A stretch of 64,000 bases of DNA from Deltaproteobacteria bacterium (GTDB taxonomy: Bacteria > Myxococcota_A > UBA9160 > SMWR01). Under the pieces are notes generated by a model, which searched no databases, had not been told where the DNA came from, and saw only the letters and a list, made by a program, of their open reading frames with translations. A program made the position numbers and the translations under genes. This document shows positions 8,872 through 16,997 of the stretch, in pieces (the stretch's first letter is position 1; the number at the start of each line of letters is the position of its first letter). The stretch is taken from assembly GCA_019310965.1 (NCBI GenBank), contig JAFDDG010000001.1:1-64000 (forward strand). The letters are read 5' to 3'.

Positions 8872-10443
8872 CAGCAAGTCGCCGTCCTCGAGCAGCGTCG
8901 TGATGCCCCCCCAGTTGTTCCAGAGCACGCTGTCGTCCGGGAAGGGCCAGCGGGCGACGAGTTCTCCGGTCGTCCAATCGACGGCCCGGTACTCGTAGAC
9001 GCCGTCGACCTTGGTGGCGACGTAGGCCAGGCCATTCTGTGGCGATACGGCGGGCGCGATCAAATCGGTGGTGTCGATGTCTTCGAGAAGCCAGCTCTCG
9101 ACGAAGCGATTCTCGTCGGATTTCCACTCGAATTTCTGCACTCCGAGCGGCGGCACGCGCGTGGTTCCGGCGAGAAAAGCGTTGCCGAGTATGCCGAGCC
9201 GTGCCGGTGCGGGGTTCGGATAGGTGGAGTTGAGGACGGCGACACCGTTGCCGTAGACCACCGGCGAGGCCTCGATCGTCGCGGGGCCCACCCCAATGCG
9301 GATCTGGTCGGCGATGCGTCGCGAGAGGGTGCCCGGCTTCTGCTCGAAACCTTCGGGAATCGCCTCGCGCCAGAAGGCCACGAGCTGGGTCCCCTCGGGG
9401 TGCCCGTCCGAGATCACGACGAGCTTGTCGGCGTCGTCGCCGAAGCCCAGCAAGGCTGGCGTCGTACCCGAACCGTGCGAGGCCGCTCCCATGCGCATCG
9501 CCTCGCCTTCCGGCATCACAGCGTACGCGCTGGCCCAGGCCCCGTCGGCCTCATCCATCGAGAGCTTCTCTCCGGTCCAGACGACGCGGCGCATCTGCTT
9601 CGAGGTGACGAGGTAGATGCCCTCTCCGTCGATCGCGATCGAGTTCTCGACGTGCTCACCCGGAAACAGCAGGACGTCCTTCCTTTGGAGCTCGCGATCG
9701 AACACGAAGAGCGCACCCGTCGCCGCGGCAACCAGATGGCCGTCCGGGGTCATCGAAATGCCGAGGATGCGATCGATGCCCCGCGCCTCCGCCTCTGGCA
9801 AGCCGTCCGTGACCGCGACGTGCCGCACCGGAACCAGCGGCGCGCCGATCTCGTTTCCATCGAAGGATTTCACCAGCCTCGTCGCGAGGTAGGACGTGTA
9901 GTGGTAGCCATCCTTGTCGATCAGGCCGTAGACGCCCGAGCCGGCGTTGCGCGGATTCAGCTCGAGCTCTCGGAGCATGTCGGCCGTGTGGGAGAGCAGG
10001 AGTGAATCCTCTCCGCGTCGACGCTTCTCATCGATTCGCGCCATGTGCCGGGCGATGTCTGCGTGCGCGATGCCACTGGGGTCGCCGCCGGCTGCCGGAT
10101 AGGGCATGAGGGAGACGACGTCGAAGGCCTCGCCGGTGGCGTCGATCTTGACGAGACCGTGCGGCGTGCCGGCGATGACGGTGGTGTGTTCTCCTCGCTG
10201 CTTCACGATGGGCGCGGAACACCAGACGACGGGAACCGTCTGCGTATCGCCGCGCTCGAGCTGCTTGCCCTGCGTCGGACCCTCCACCACGGAGACATCG
10301 GTCTGCGCGGGGTTGTGGTGCGACATCGGGAACGGGCCGGCGGCCAGCCAGGGGTTGCGAGGCGGGAGCGCTGCGTCTGCCAGCGCGAGAGCGCCGGGGC
10401 ACACCAGGCTCAAGAGGATCGAGAAGGCCAGCTTCTTTGCCAC
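8821..10443 (-). CDS. Exported propeller-like protein of unknown function
   Basis: A 540-residue protein with a clear Sec signal (MAKKLAFSILLSLVCPGALA, cleavage near ADA). The mature sequence has repeated segments such as VIAGTPHGLVKIDATG, LVAAATGALFVFDREL and LAYVATKVDGVYEYRAVD. These resemble the blades of PQQ/WD-type propellers, but without a recognisable PQQ site. I do not recognise a named family. The start lies 8 bases from the stop of the CoA-transferase gene, so it is probably the last member of the minus-strand operon that begins near 14621. The 3' end overlaps the DUF3604 gene on the other strand. A role as a periplasmic sensor, binding protein or dehydrogenase relative is possible but unproven. 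Confidence 0.7.
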   Translation of the reverse strand: MAKKLAFSILLSLVCPGALALADAALPPRNPWLAAGPFPMSHHNPAQTDVSVVEGPTQGKQLERGDTQTVPVVWCSAPIVKQRGEHTTVIAGTPHGLVKIDATGEAFDVVSLMPYPAAGGDPSGIAHADIARHMARIDEKRRRGEDSLLLSHTADMLRELELNPRNAGSGVYGLIDKDGYHYTSYLATRLVKSFDGNEIGAPLVPVRHVAVTDGLPEAEARGIDRILGISMTPDGHLVAAATGALFVFDRELQRKDVLLFPGEHVENSIAIDGEGIYLVTSKQMRRVVWTGEKLSMDEADGAWASAYAVMPEGEAMRMGAASHGSGTTPALLGFGDDADKLVVISDGHPEGTQLVAFWREAIPEGFEQKPGTLSRRIADQIRIGVGPATIEASPVVYGNGVAVLNSTYPNPAPARLGILGNAFLAGTTRVPPLGVQKFEWKSDENRFVESWLLEDIDTTDLIAPAVSPQNGLAYVATKVDGVYEYRAVDWTTGELVARWPFPDDSVLWNNWGGITTLLEDGDLLLGGFFAVKRYDIGHLR

Positions 10444-10450
10444 ATCAGCC

Positions 10451-11665
10451 TCACTGGATGACCCCGTCCGCCCGCAACTCGTCCCGACGGTCCGACATTC
10501 CGAGATCGGCCAAGACCTCGTCGGTGTGCTGGCCCAGCGTGGCGGAAGGCGACGGCACCGCGTTGGGGGTGCCGACGAAGCGGGCGGCGCTGCGCGGCTC
10601 CCGCATGCGGCCCGCGACGGGGTGGTCCGTAACGATGAAGCTGCGCAGCGCCTCCGCCTGGGGGTGATGCATCAGCTCATCCAGGGTCTGGGCCTTGGCA
10701 CAGGGCACATCCTCCGCCTCCAACGCGGCAATCGCCTCATCGACATCCATCGACACGGCCTTGGCGTCGATCCTCGCAAGAATGTCCCGGACGGCCTCGG
10801 GGTGCTCGTTGCGCGCGACGATCGTATTCAGCTTGGGATCATCGGCGACGTCGATGTCAAAGGCGCGGCAGAAGCTGATGAACTCGGCGTCGGAGACCGG
10901 CTGCACGTGGGCCCAGCCGCGCTCGAACTGCATCGGCAAGATGCCCTTCTGCATGGGTAGGGGCTTTTCGATGGCGCCCGGCTCCAAGAATCCAACCGTT
11001 CCCTGGCAGTCCAGCCAGAGGAACTGCAGGCAGCTGTCCGCCATCGAGAGCTTGATCTCCTGCCCCCCAGCACCTCGCTGCCTCGCGAAGAGTGCCGCGG
11101 TGATGGCCTGGCTGGCCGTCAGTGCCGAGACCTTGTCCGCCACGATCTGAAAGCTGCGAACCGGTGCGCCGCAGTCGTCCAACATGCTCATCGTGTAGCC
11201 ACTGTATGCCTGGACCGTCGCGTCGTACGCGCGTTTGTGTCTGTAGGGGCCGACCTCGCCGAAGCCGCTGAGACTGAGATAGACGATCCCGGGATTGATC
11301 GCGGCGATGTCCGCATACGCCAGGCCGAGCCGCTCCGCGACGCCCGGCCGATAGTTGTGCAGCAAGACATCGCAGTCTCGGGCGAGGGACAGCACGATTT
11401 CCAGGCCGCGGGGATCCTTGACATTCACGGCGATGGATTTCTTGCCCCGATTGATGGAGTGGAAGAGCCCCCCGATGCCGTTGCGTTCACTGCCGAAGTA
11501 GCGAACGATGTCTCCCACCCCCGGAACTTCGACCTTGATCACCTCCGCGCCCTGATCGGCCAAAATGCCCAGAGCCCAGGGCCCGGCGAGAAAGGTCCCC
11601 AGATCGAGCACGCGGATGCCGCTCAGCGGCCCGGCCGGGAAATCACGCTGCTCCTGTCGGACCAC
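10451..11665 (-). CDS. Class III (CaiB/BaiF) CoA-transferase
   Basis: A 404-residue family III CoA-transferase. The start PLSGIRVLDLGTFLAGPWA, the INRGKKSIAVNVKDPRG segment and LLHNYRPGVAERLGL are diagnostic. The expected catalytic aspartate is Asp148 in KRAYDATVQAYSG. Enzymes of this family swap CoA between carboxylic acids through an aspartyl-CoA intermediate, activating a substrate without ATP. The GTG start at 11663-11665 has GGGGAGGG upstream. It sits 12 bases downstream of a crotonase gene and 7 bases before the exported propeller-like gene, so it is co-transcribed with them. The acid that is activated is not known; full length suggests an active enzyme. Confidence 0.9.
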   Translation of the reverse strand: MVRQEQRDFPAGPLSGIRVLDLGTFLAGPWALGILADQGAEVIKVEVPGVGDIVRYFGSERNGIGGLFHSINRGKKSIAVNVKDPRGLEIVLSLARDCDVLLHNYRPGVAERLGLAYADIAAINPGIVYLSLSGFGEVGPYRHKRAYDATVQAYSGYTMSMLDDCGAPVRSFQIVADKVSALTASQAITAALFARQRGAGGQEIKLSMADSCLQFLWLDCQGTVGFLEPGAIEKPLPMQKGILPMQFERGWAHVQPVSDAEFISFCRAFDIDVADDPKLNTIVARNEHPEAVRDILARIDAKAVSMDVDEAIAALEAEDVPCAKAQTLDELMHHPQAEALRSFIVTDHPVAGRMREPRSAARFVGTPNAVPSPSATLGQHTDEVLADLGMSDRRDELRADGVIQ

Positions 11666-11677
11666 GCGAACCCTCCC

Positions 11678-12448
11678 CTAGAAGACGGGCTTCTCTTTCT
11701 TGTTGAAGGCGTCGACGCCCTTCTCGCCGCCAGCCGTCCCGGTGAGAGCGATCATCTCCTCGAAGCGAATCCCGGTGTATTGGTCCGCCTGCATCCCGTT
11801 GTTGACCAGCAGCTTGATCTGGCTGGCGGCCGCGGGGTTCTTCTCGGCGAACTTCTGGGCGAAGGCCGTGACGGCCTCGTCGAACTCGGCCTCGGGCACG
11901 ACCTTGTTGACGAGGCCCATCCGTTCGGCCTCGGCACCCGTCAGCCAGTCGCCGCTCAGCAACAGCTCCTTCGCCCTGCGCATACCCACCAGGCGTGGGA
12001 GACGCTGGGTGGCCGATCCCATCGGCGGCAGCCCGAAGTTCATGTGCTGATCGCCGATCCGAGCCTCCTCGGTGGCGATCGCCAGATCGCACGACATCAT
12101 CAGCTCCATGCTCCCCGCAAAGCAGTAGCCGTGGACGGCGGCAATCACGATCTTCGGACAGCGGTCGATGGCGTCCAGGGCGCCGTGCCACCTGGTGAAG
12201 AAGCGTCGGATCGCGCCCTTCTCTCCGTGCATCTGTTGCTGTTCTTTGAGATCTGCACCCGCACCCCAGGCCTTGCCGGCGCCGCGGATGACCACGACGC
12301 GAACGTCGTCGTCGATGCCCGCGTCTTCGATGACCGCGCGCAGCTCGACCATCAGCTCCGAGTGAAGAGCGTTGAGGGCCTCGGGACGGTTGAGCGTGAT
12401 CCAGACGATGTGATCTCTCTGTTCGCGGATCAGCTTTTCGAATTGCAT
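11678..12448 (-). CDS. Enoyl-CoA hydratase/isomerase (crotonase) family protein
   Basis: A 256-residue crotonase. The CoA/oxyanion landmarks are present: ITLNRPEALNALHSEL, GAGADLKE and VHGYCFAGSMELMMSCDLA. Of the two catalytic glutamates of classic hydratases, the first is kept (Glu115 in GSMEL). The second, expected in the FGQPE position, is replaced by His135 (IGDQHMNFG). Such single-Glu proteins are often isomerases or hydratases with unusual substrates. The ATG at 12446-12448 is preceded by GGAGAA at good spacing. It lies between a second crotonase and the CaiB CoA-transferase on the minus strand, suggesting that both crotonases act on the CoA thioester made by CaiB. The precise reaction is not assignable. 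Confidence 0.85.
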   Translation of the reverse strand: MQFEKLIREQRDHIVWITLNRPEALNALHSELMVELRAVIEDAGIDDDVRVVVIRGAGKAWGAGADLKEQQQMHGEKGAIRRFFTRWHGALDAIDRCPKIVIAAVHGYCFAGSMELMMSCDLAIATEEARIGDQHMNFGLPPMGSATQRLPRLVGMRRAKELLLSGDWLTGAEAERMGLVNKVVPEAEFDEAVTAFAQKFAEKNPAAASQIKLLVNNGMQADQYTGIRFEEMIALTGTAGGEKGVDAFNKKEKPVF

Positions 12449-12479
12449 GACGATTCTCCGTCGCACGGTCGGTGGAATG

Positions 12480-13280
12480 TCACTTCCCCTGGAAGTCGGG
12501 GGGCCGCTTCTCGGCAAAGGCCGTGAGTGCCTCTTCGAAGTCTTCGCTCTGGCGGATGCTGCCCGCGAGGACCTCCGAGTGGGCCAATGCCATCTCCAGA
12601 TCGTTCTGGTAGGAGCTCCACATGTAGCGTTTGGCGGCGCGCAGCCCGAGCGGGGCCATGCGCACGATCTGACGGGCCTTTTTCGAGGCCTCCTCCATCA
12701 GCTGCGCGTGAGGCACGACCTTGTTGAGAAGGCCCAACTCGTCCGCCTCCTGCGCACTGATGACCTCTCCGCTGAAGGCAAAGTCGCACGCCTTGTGCCA
12801 GGGCAGGAAGCGGGTCAGGTGGTAGTTCACGCCGTCGAGGGCGGAGAACATATTGAAGGCGAAGCCGCAGCCGAAACGGGCATTCTCGGAGGCGATGAGG
12901 ATGTCGCAGCACAGGGCCAGACCCAGGCCCCCGCCGGCGGCGCAGCCGTTGATCGCAGCGATCAGGGGCTTGTCGAATTCCCGAATGCGCTTGATCCAGG
13001 TCTGAGACGGGTTGACCGGGTCACGCAGGCGGATCTCGTGGGTGAGGGCCCGAGACGGAAAGCCGTCCGGCTCCTTCATGTCGGCGCCGAGACAGAAATC
13101 CGCGTCGCCGGCGCCCGTCAGGATGGCGACACGCACCTCCGGATCCTGCTGCGCCCGGTCCAGGGCGACGAAGAGCGCCCGCACGAGCTCCCCCGTCAGA
13201 GTGTTGTGGCGCTCGGGCCGGTTGAGCGTGATGCGGGCCACGTTGGCCTCGCTCGCATAGGTCACCGCGTCTTCGGACAT
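12480..13280 (-). CDS. Crotonase-family protein lacking both catalytic glutamates
   Basis: A 266-residue crotonase homologue with good family landmarks: ITLNRPERHNTLTGEL, CLGADMKEPDG and AAINGCAAGGGLGLALCCD. Both glutamates needed for syn-hydration are absent. The GGGxE position reads GGGLG (Gly120), and the FGQPE position reads FGCGF (Phe140). The oxyanion hole is intact, so it can still bind and stabilise CoA enolates, as in hydrolase, decarboxylase or ring-cleaving crotonases. The ATG at 13278-13280 follows a purine-rich GAGAGAGA stretch. It precedes the other crotonase by 31 bases. A plain enoyl-CoA hydratase annotation would be misleading here. Confidence 0.8.
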   Translation of the reverse strand: MSEDAVTYASEANVARITLNRPERHNTLTGELVRALFVALDRAQQDPEVRVAILTGAGDADFCLGADMKEPDGFPSRALTHEIRLRDPVNPSQTWIKRIREFDKPLIAAINGCAAGGGLGLALCCDILIASENARFGCGFAFNMFSALDGVNYHLTRFLPWHKACDFAFSGEVISAQEADELGLLNKVVPHAQLMEEASKKARQIVRMAPLGLRAAKRYMWSSYQNDLEMALAHSEVLAGSIRQSEDFEEALTAFAEKRPPDFQGK

Positions 13281-13380
13281 GCTGCGTCTCTCTCGCGTCG
13301 CGGCTTCACTCGGCCGCTGCAATGATGTCAACAAATAACAACAGATGGATCTGCGGAACAGACCGCCGGAGGAGCCACGT

Positions 13381-13776
13381 TCATGCCAGTGCAGCCGCCC
13401 CGAAGAAGAGAGCGGCCAGACCGAAGACGATGACTTCGAAACGCGGAGCCTTGCCGAGCTCGGCGACGATGACCGCGTCCCGCGAAAACGGAATCCGGAA
13501 CAAGGCCAGGAGCGCGAAGCCCGCGCAGCTGGGCCAGGCGAGGAGGCGCGCGTGCTCCACCTCTCCGCTGGTGGCGAGCAGCGCGAGGCCCCAGATCAGA
13601 TTGAGCACGCCTGCAAAAGCCACGAAGTAGTGGCCCACAGCGTCGAGCGCCAGTGAGGAAGAGCGCGAGCGCAAGAACTGAAAGACGGGAAGGAGCAGAA
13701 GCGCACTTCCCGCGGTGAGGATCCAACCCGTGATGCTGTGCACGAGCAGGAAAAGCGAATCGGAAATCGGGATCAC
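13381..13776 (-). CDS. Small four-helix membrane protein of unknown function
   Basis: A 131-residue very hydrophobic protein with about four predicted membrane segments: SLFLLVHSITGWILTAGSAL, YFVAFAGVLNLIWGLALLA, WPSCAGFALLALF and VIVFGLAALFFGAAAL. I do not recognise the family. The GTG start at 13774-13776 overlaps the stop of the upstream luciferase-like gene by the GTGA arrangement, a strong sign of translational coupling and of a real gene. It is the second gene of the six-gene minus-strand operon. A role in the membrane step of the same pathway, or as a small DoxX-like component, is conceivable but not shown. Confidence 0.65.
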   Translation of the reverse strand: MIPISDSLFLLVHSITGWILTAGSALLLLPVFQFLRSRSSSLALDAVGHYFVAFAGVLNLIWGLALLATSGEVEHARLLAWPSCAGFALLALFRIPFSRDAVIVAELGKAPRFEVIVFGLAALFFGAAALA

Positions 13777-14621
13777 GCGAACTTCCTCACCAACGTCTCT
13801 GCCTGCTCCTCGATCGAGCGAACGATTTCGTCCTCATTGTCGCCCTGCATCAGCAGCGTCACACGGTCGACTCCGAGATCCGAATAGCGAAGCGCGGCTT
13901 CGAAGTCGACATCCAGCATTCCCATGATGCCGATCTCGAGGTCGCCGTACTCTGCGGGTCGATCGACCTCGGCCCTTGCCCTCTCGATGCCATCGAGGAC
14001 GGCCGGCAGGGCCTCGGGCGTCGCCGGCCCATACCAGCCGTTGCCGCGCGCCACCGCCCGACGAAAGGCCGCCGGGCTCTGCCCACCGACCACGATCGGC
14101 GGGTGGGGCTGCTGGATGGGACGCGGATGCGCGTCCATCCCCTGCAGCTGCACCGTCGGACCCGAGAAGCGGGGCGACGCCTGGGTCCAGAGAGCTCGGA
14201 GTACATCGATGTACTCGTCGGTACGCGCACCCCGATCGTGGAAGGCCTTGCCGAGCGCAGCGAACTCGCTCTCCAGGTAGCCGACGCCGAGCCCGAAGAT
14301 CAGTCGCCCATCGGACAGCACGTCCACGCTCGCCAGCTCCTTGGCGAGCTCGACGGGGTTGCGCTGGGGCAGGATGATGATGCCCGTACCCAACCGGATG
14401 TGCTGCGTGTGGGCGGCGACAAAGCAGAGCGCAGCAGAAGGATCGAGCAGGAAAGTGTCCGGGGGAACGGGTGACGGCGGAACCTGGGGATCCGGCAGCA
14501 CGATGTGCTCGGCCGTCCAGACGCTATCGAAGCCGGCGGCTTCGGCCGCGCGGGCCACCCGTGCGATCGTCTCCGGGCGCCGACAATGTCCGGTGTTGAT
14601 TCCGAATAGCCCGAACTTCAT
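13773..14621 (-). CDS. Luciferase-like (LLM class) F420-dependent oxidoreductase
   Basis: A 282-residue luciferase-like TIM barrel of the TIGR03619 kind. Landmarks are AAEAAGFDSVWTAEHIVLP, the GTGIIILPQRNPVELAKEL block, LIFGLGVGYLESEFAALG, a DRGARTDEYIDVLRALW helix and PPIVVGGQSPAAFRRA. This group generally uses F420. It is the first gene of the operon running from 14621 down to about 8821, and its stop overlaps the start of a small membrane protein. The intergenic region upstream (14622-14776) contains an inverted repeat that could serve as an operator for this gene and the divergent SDR. The substrate is unknown. Confidence 0.85.
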   Translation of the reverse strand: MKFGLFGINTGHCRRPETIARVARAAEAAGFDSVWTAEHIVLPDPQVPPSPVPPDTFLLDPSAALCFVAAHTQHIRLGTGIIILPQRNPVELAKELASVDVLSDGRLIFGLGVGYLESEFAALGKAFHDRGARTDEYIDVLRALWTQASPRFSGPTVQLQGMDAHPRPIQQPHPPIVVGGQSPAAFRRAVARGNGWYGPATPEALPAVLDGIERARAEVDRPAEYGDLEIGIMGMLDVDFEAALRYSDLGVDRVTLLMQGDNEDEIVRSIEEQAETLVRKFA

Positions 14622-14684
14622 TCGACTCTCTCCGTGGCTCCGTCCGGCTCGCCGAGTCGGTGCGGTGCCCGGCCATCGTGAGGC

Positions 14685-14719
14685 TTGGCTTGACGAAACA
14701 TCAAGCCAAAAAATAGACT
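14685..14719 (+). promoter_or_regulatory. Candidate promoter with 8-bp inverted repeat between divergent operons
   Basis: TTGGCTTG (14685-14692) and CAAGCCAA (14702-14709) form perfect 8-bp arms around a 9-base centre, in an AT-richer pocket. A plausible -35 TTGACG (14690-14695) and -10 TAGACT (14714-14719), 18 bases apart, overlap the repeat and point towards the SDR at 14777. The symmetry fits an operator. It does not look like a terminator for either strand, because no T-run follows it. The regulator is unknown. Confidence 0.4.
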
Positions 14720-14776
14720 CAAGCTCCGTAACCCCAGGAGCCCGACGGCCCGCGCAACTTTCGAGAGAGAGAGGCC

Positions 14777-15676
14777 ATGCCCTTCCAGTCGATCTACCGC
14801 GCCGATCTCTTCGCGAACCGCAGCGTCATCGTCACCGGGGGCGGCAGCGGCATTGGACGCTGCATCGCCCACGAGCTGGCCTCGCTGGGCGCCTGTGTGG
14901 CGATCGTGGGCCGCACCGAGGCGAAATTGCAGACGGTCGCCGCAGAGATCGCCGAGGACGGCGGCAGCTGCCGCGCCTACCCGGGCGACATACGCGACGA
15001 GGCGCGGGTAAAGGAGATCGTCGCTTCGGTGCTTGCGGAGACGGGCGCGATCGACGGCCTCGTCAACTGCGCCGGCGGCCAGTTTCCCGCGCTGCTGACC
15101 GAAATCTCGAAGAAGGGCTTCAACGCCGTACTCCAGACGAATACGCTGGGGACCTTCCAGTTCTCGCGTGAGGTCTACCAGCAGGGCATGCGGGACGGCG
15201 GAGGGTCGATCGTCAACATCACCGCGGTCAGCGATCGCGGCGCACCGGGCCTCGGCCACTCTGCAGCCGCGCGAGCCGCGGTGGAGAACTTCACGAAGAC
15301 CGCCGCGGTGGAATGGGGCCCCGCCGGCGTGCGCATCAATTGCGTCGCACCGGGCTTCATCGCCTCGAGCGGTGCCGACAGCTACGAATCCGAGTCCGAG
15401 AAGGGGCGCCTCTGGGTGCAGCAGGTGAAGGCGATCGTGGGACACGTGCCGTTGAAACGCACGGGAACCGAGTCCGAGATCTCGGCGACGGTCTGCTTCC
15501 TGCTGAGCGACGCGGCGGCCTACGTCAGCGGCGACACGCTGCGGGTCGACGGAGCGCTGGGGCTCTCGCACGGCTGGCACCCGCTCGGCGCAGGCCCGGG
15601 GTCTCCACCCTTCCGCGGCTTTCACCGCGCGGTGCTGCCGCGACTCCTGGGCGGCAGCGGAAACGGCGCGCAATGA
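14777..15676 (+). CDS. SDR oxidoreductase of the dienoyl-CoA reductase / AtuG-like group
   Basis: A 299-residue short-chain dehydrogenase. The cofactor motif is VTGGGSGIG (residues 19-27), and the NAG-type motif reads VNCAGG. The catalytic YxxxK pair is missing: the position reads HSAAARAAV, so Tyr is His161 and Lys is Ala165. That same pattern, followed by AVEWGPAGVRINCVAPG, is seen in 2,4-dienoyl-CoA reductases and citronellal/geranial-pathway SDRs, which use a different proton-relay arrangement. The ATG has GAGAGAGAGG upstream. It diverges from the luciferase-like operon and likely shares its promoter region. A role in reducing unsaturated acyl-CoA is the best guess. Confidence 0.8.
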   Translation: MPFQSIYRADLFANRSVIVTGGGSGIGRCIAHELASLGACVAIVGRTEAKLQTVAAEIAEDGGSCRAYPGDIRDEARVKEIVASVLAETGAIDGLVNCAGGQFPALLTEISKKGFNAVLQTNTLGTFQFSREVYQQGMRDGGGSIVNITAVSDRGAPGLGHSAAARAAVENFTKTAAVEWGPAGVRINCVAPGFIASSGADSYESESEKGRLWVQQVKAIVGHVPLKRTGTESEISATVCFLLSDAAAYVSGDTLRVDGALGLSHGWHPLGAGPGSPPFRGFHRAVLPRLLGGSGNGAQ

Positions 15677-15707
15677 GCGCCCCACCGGCGGATCGAGGCG
15701 ACTGGCG

Positions 15708-16931
15708 TCACCCGAGAGCAGCGAGCCAGTCGCCGAAACCGAGGCGCTCCACCGCAGCGGCACTTCGCCGCAGCAGCGTTCGCACGGTGGCATCCCGTTC
15801 GGTGAGCGAGCCCAGTCCGATCGAGGTCACGGCGACCATCAGGGTCTGGAAGGAGAAGGCGCGATATTGCTCGCGTGCCTCCTGGGCGTCGAGAGCCACG
15901 CCGCGCTGGGAGAGCTCGGCGAGGTAGAAGTCGATCAAGTCCTCTTCGTGTGCTGCCAGCAGCTCCGGCTCGAGCGAATTGATCAGGAAGTACTGGACGT
16001 CGCGCATGCCTTTGCACCACTGCAGGCCCTGGAAGTCGAGCATCCCCATGCGCGGGCCATCCCGCGCGGCGTATTCGAAGCAGTTGGCCAGGTGGCTGTC
16101 GCCGTGGATCAGGGTGAGGGGCTCGCCGTACCAGGCGTCGATCAGTGCATCCCACTTCTGGATGGCGCGCCGGCAGGTGGCTGCGAGCTCCCGCGTGAAG
16201 AGGTCCGGTGCCGCCCTGTGGGCGGGGGCAATCGCGGCCGCGTTCAGCGCCCGCGTCATCTCGCGACCGCCCGGAGCGAGGTAGGTGTGAAGCCTGGAGG
16301 GGAACACGGCCTCTCGCTGCTCATGGGTCCAGCCCCAGAAGGCGGCGTGAAGCTCCGCGAATGTGCGGAGGCACATGCGTGCGCGTTCGGGAGTGGTGCC
16401 GGCCGCCATGTCGCGATTGATGAAGAGCCTGGAGCCGGGGATTTCTTGCAGGTTTTCGAGCAGCAGCACGAAGCGGGCGCCGCGCTGCGCGACGGCATGC
16501 ACGCGCGGCACCCGGATCGGGACACGCGGCGCCACGCGTTCGCAGAACGCGGCCTCTACCTGCCAGAAGCCAACCGCATTGGCGAAGGCACGCGTGCCGA
16601 GCTCCGCACACGGGAGCTTCGCGTAGAAGGTCTTCGGCAGAGGCTCCGAGTGCAGGCCGCCGCCTTCGAACTCGACTTCGATCAGGAAGTTCCGGCAGTT
16701 GCTGCTCTCGAAGTCGACACCGGGCAGGCGCACCGCACGCACCGGCGGCAGGGGCGTCGCCCCGACAGGCGTGTGCTCGCGAATCAGCTCATTCACGACC
16801 TCGGGGCGCGCCAGCTGTTCCGCGGTTCGAGGCAGCGCCCTGCCGAGTCCCTCTTCGAGCCTGTCCGCCAGGATCCGTCCCAGCGCACTCGTGACGCGGG
16901 AGCCCAACACGAGTCGACCACGGAAATCCAC
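15708..16931 (-). CDS. Phosphotransferase, ecdysteroid-kinase-like / APH fold
   Basis: A 407-residue kinase-like protein. The catalytic loop LIHGDSHLANCF and the metal-binding MLDFQGLQW (the DxD/DFG equivalent) are intact. The preceding RFVLLLENL hinge and NFLIEVEFEG strand suit the aminoglycoside-phosphotransferase / EcKL (DUF227-type) superfamily. Bacterial members next to SDR, P450 and acyl-CoA genes are commonly labelled only as phosphotransferases; the hydroxylated acceptor is unknown. The GTG start at 16929-16931 is supported by an upstream GAGG. It converges with the SDR gene, leaving 31 bases between stops. A small-molecule kinase acting on an alcohol of the same degradation network is plausible. 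Confidence 0.8.
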   Translation of the reverse strand: MDFRGRLVLGSRVTSALGRILADRLEEGLGRALPRTAEQLARPEVVNELIREHTPVGATPLPPVRAVRLPGVDFESSNCRNFLIEVEFEGGGLHSEPLPKTFYAKLPCAELGTRAFANAVGFWQVEAAFCERVAPRVPIRVPRVHAVAQRGARFVLLLENLQEIPGSRLFINRDMAAGTTPERARMCLRTFAELHAAFWGWTHEQREAVFPSRLHTYLAPGGREMTRALNAAAIAPAHRAAPDLFTRELAATCRRAIQKWDALIDAWYGEPLTLIHGDSHLANCFEYAARDGPRMGMLDFQGLQWCKGMRDVQYFLINSLEPELLAAHEEDLIDFYLAELSQRGVALDAQEAREQYRAFSFQTLMVAVTSIGLGSLTERDATVRTLLRRSAAAVERLGFGDWLAALG

Positions 16932-16997
16932 GGCGGTCCTCAGCCCCTTCGCTGCACGGCAGTCGTGGCCGCTTCGAGCCCCACTTGCTTCGGGCCT

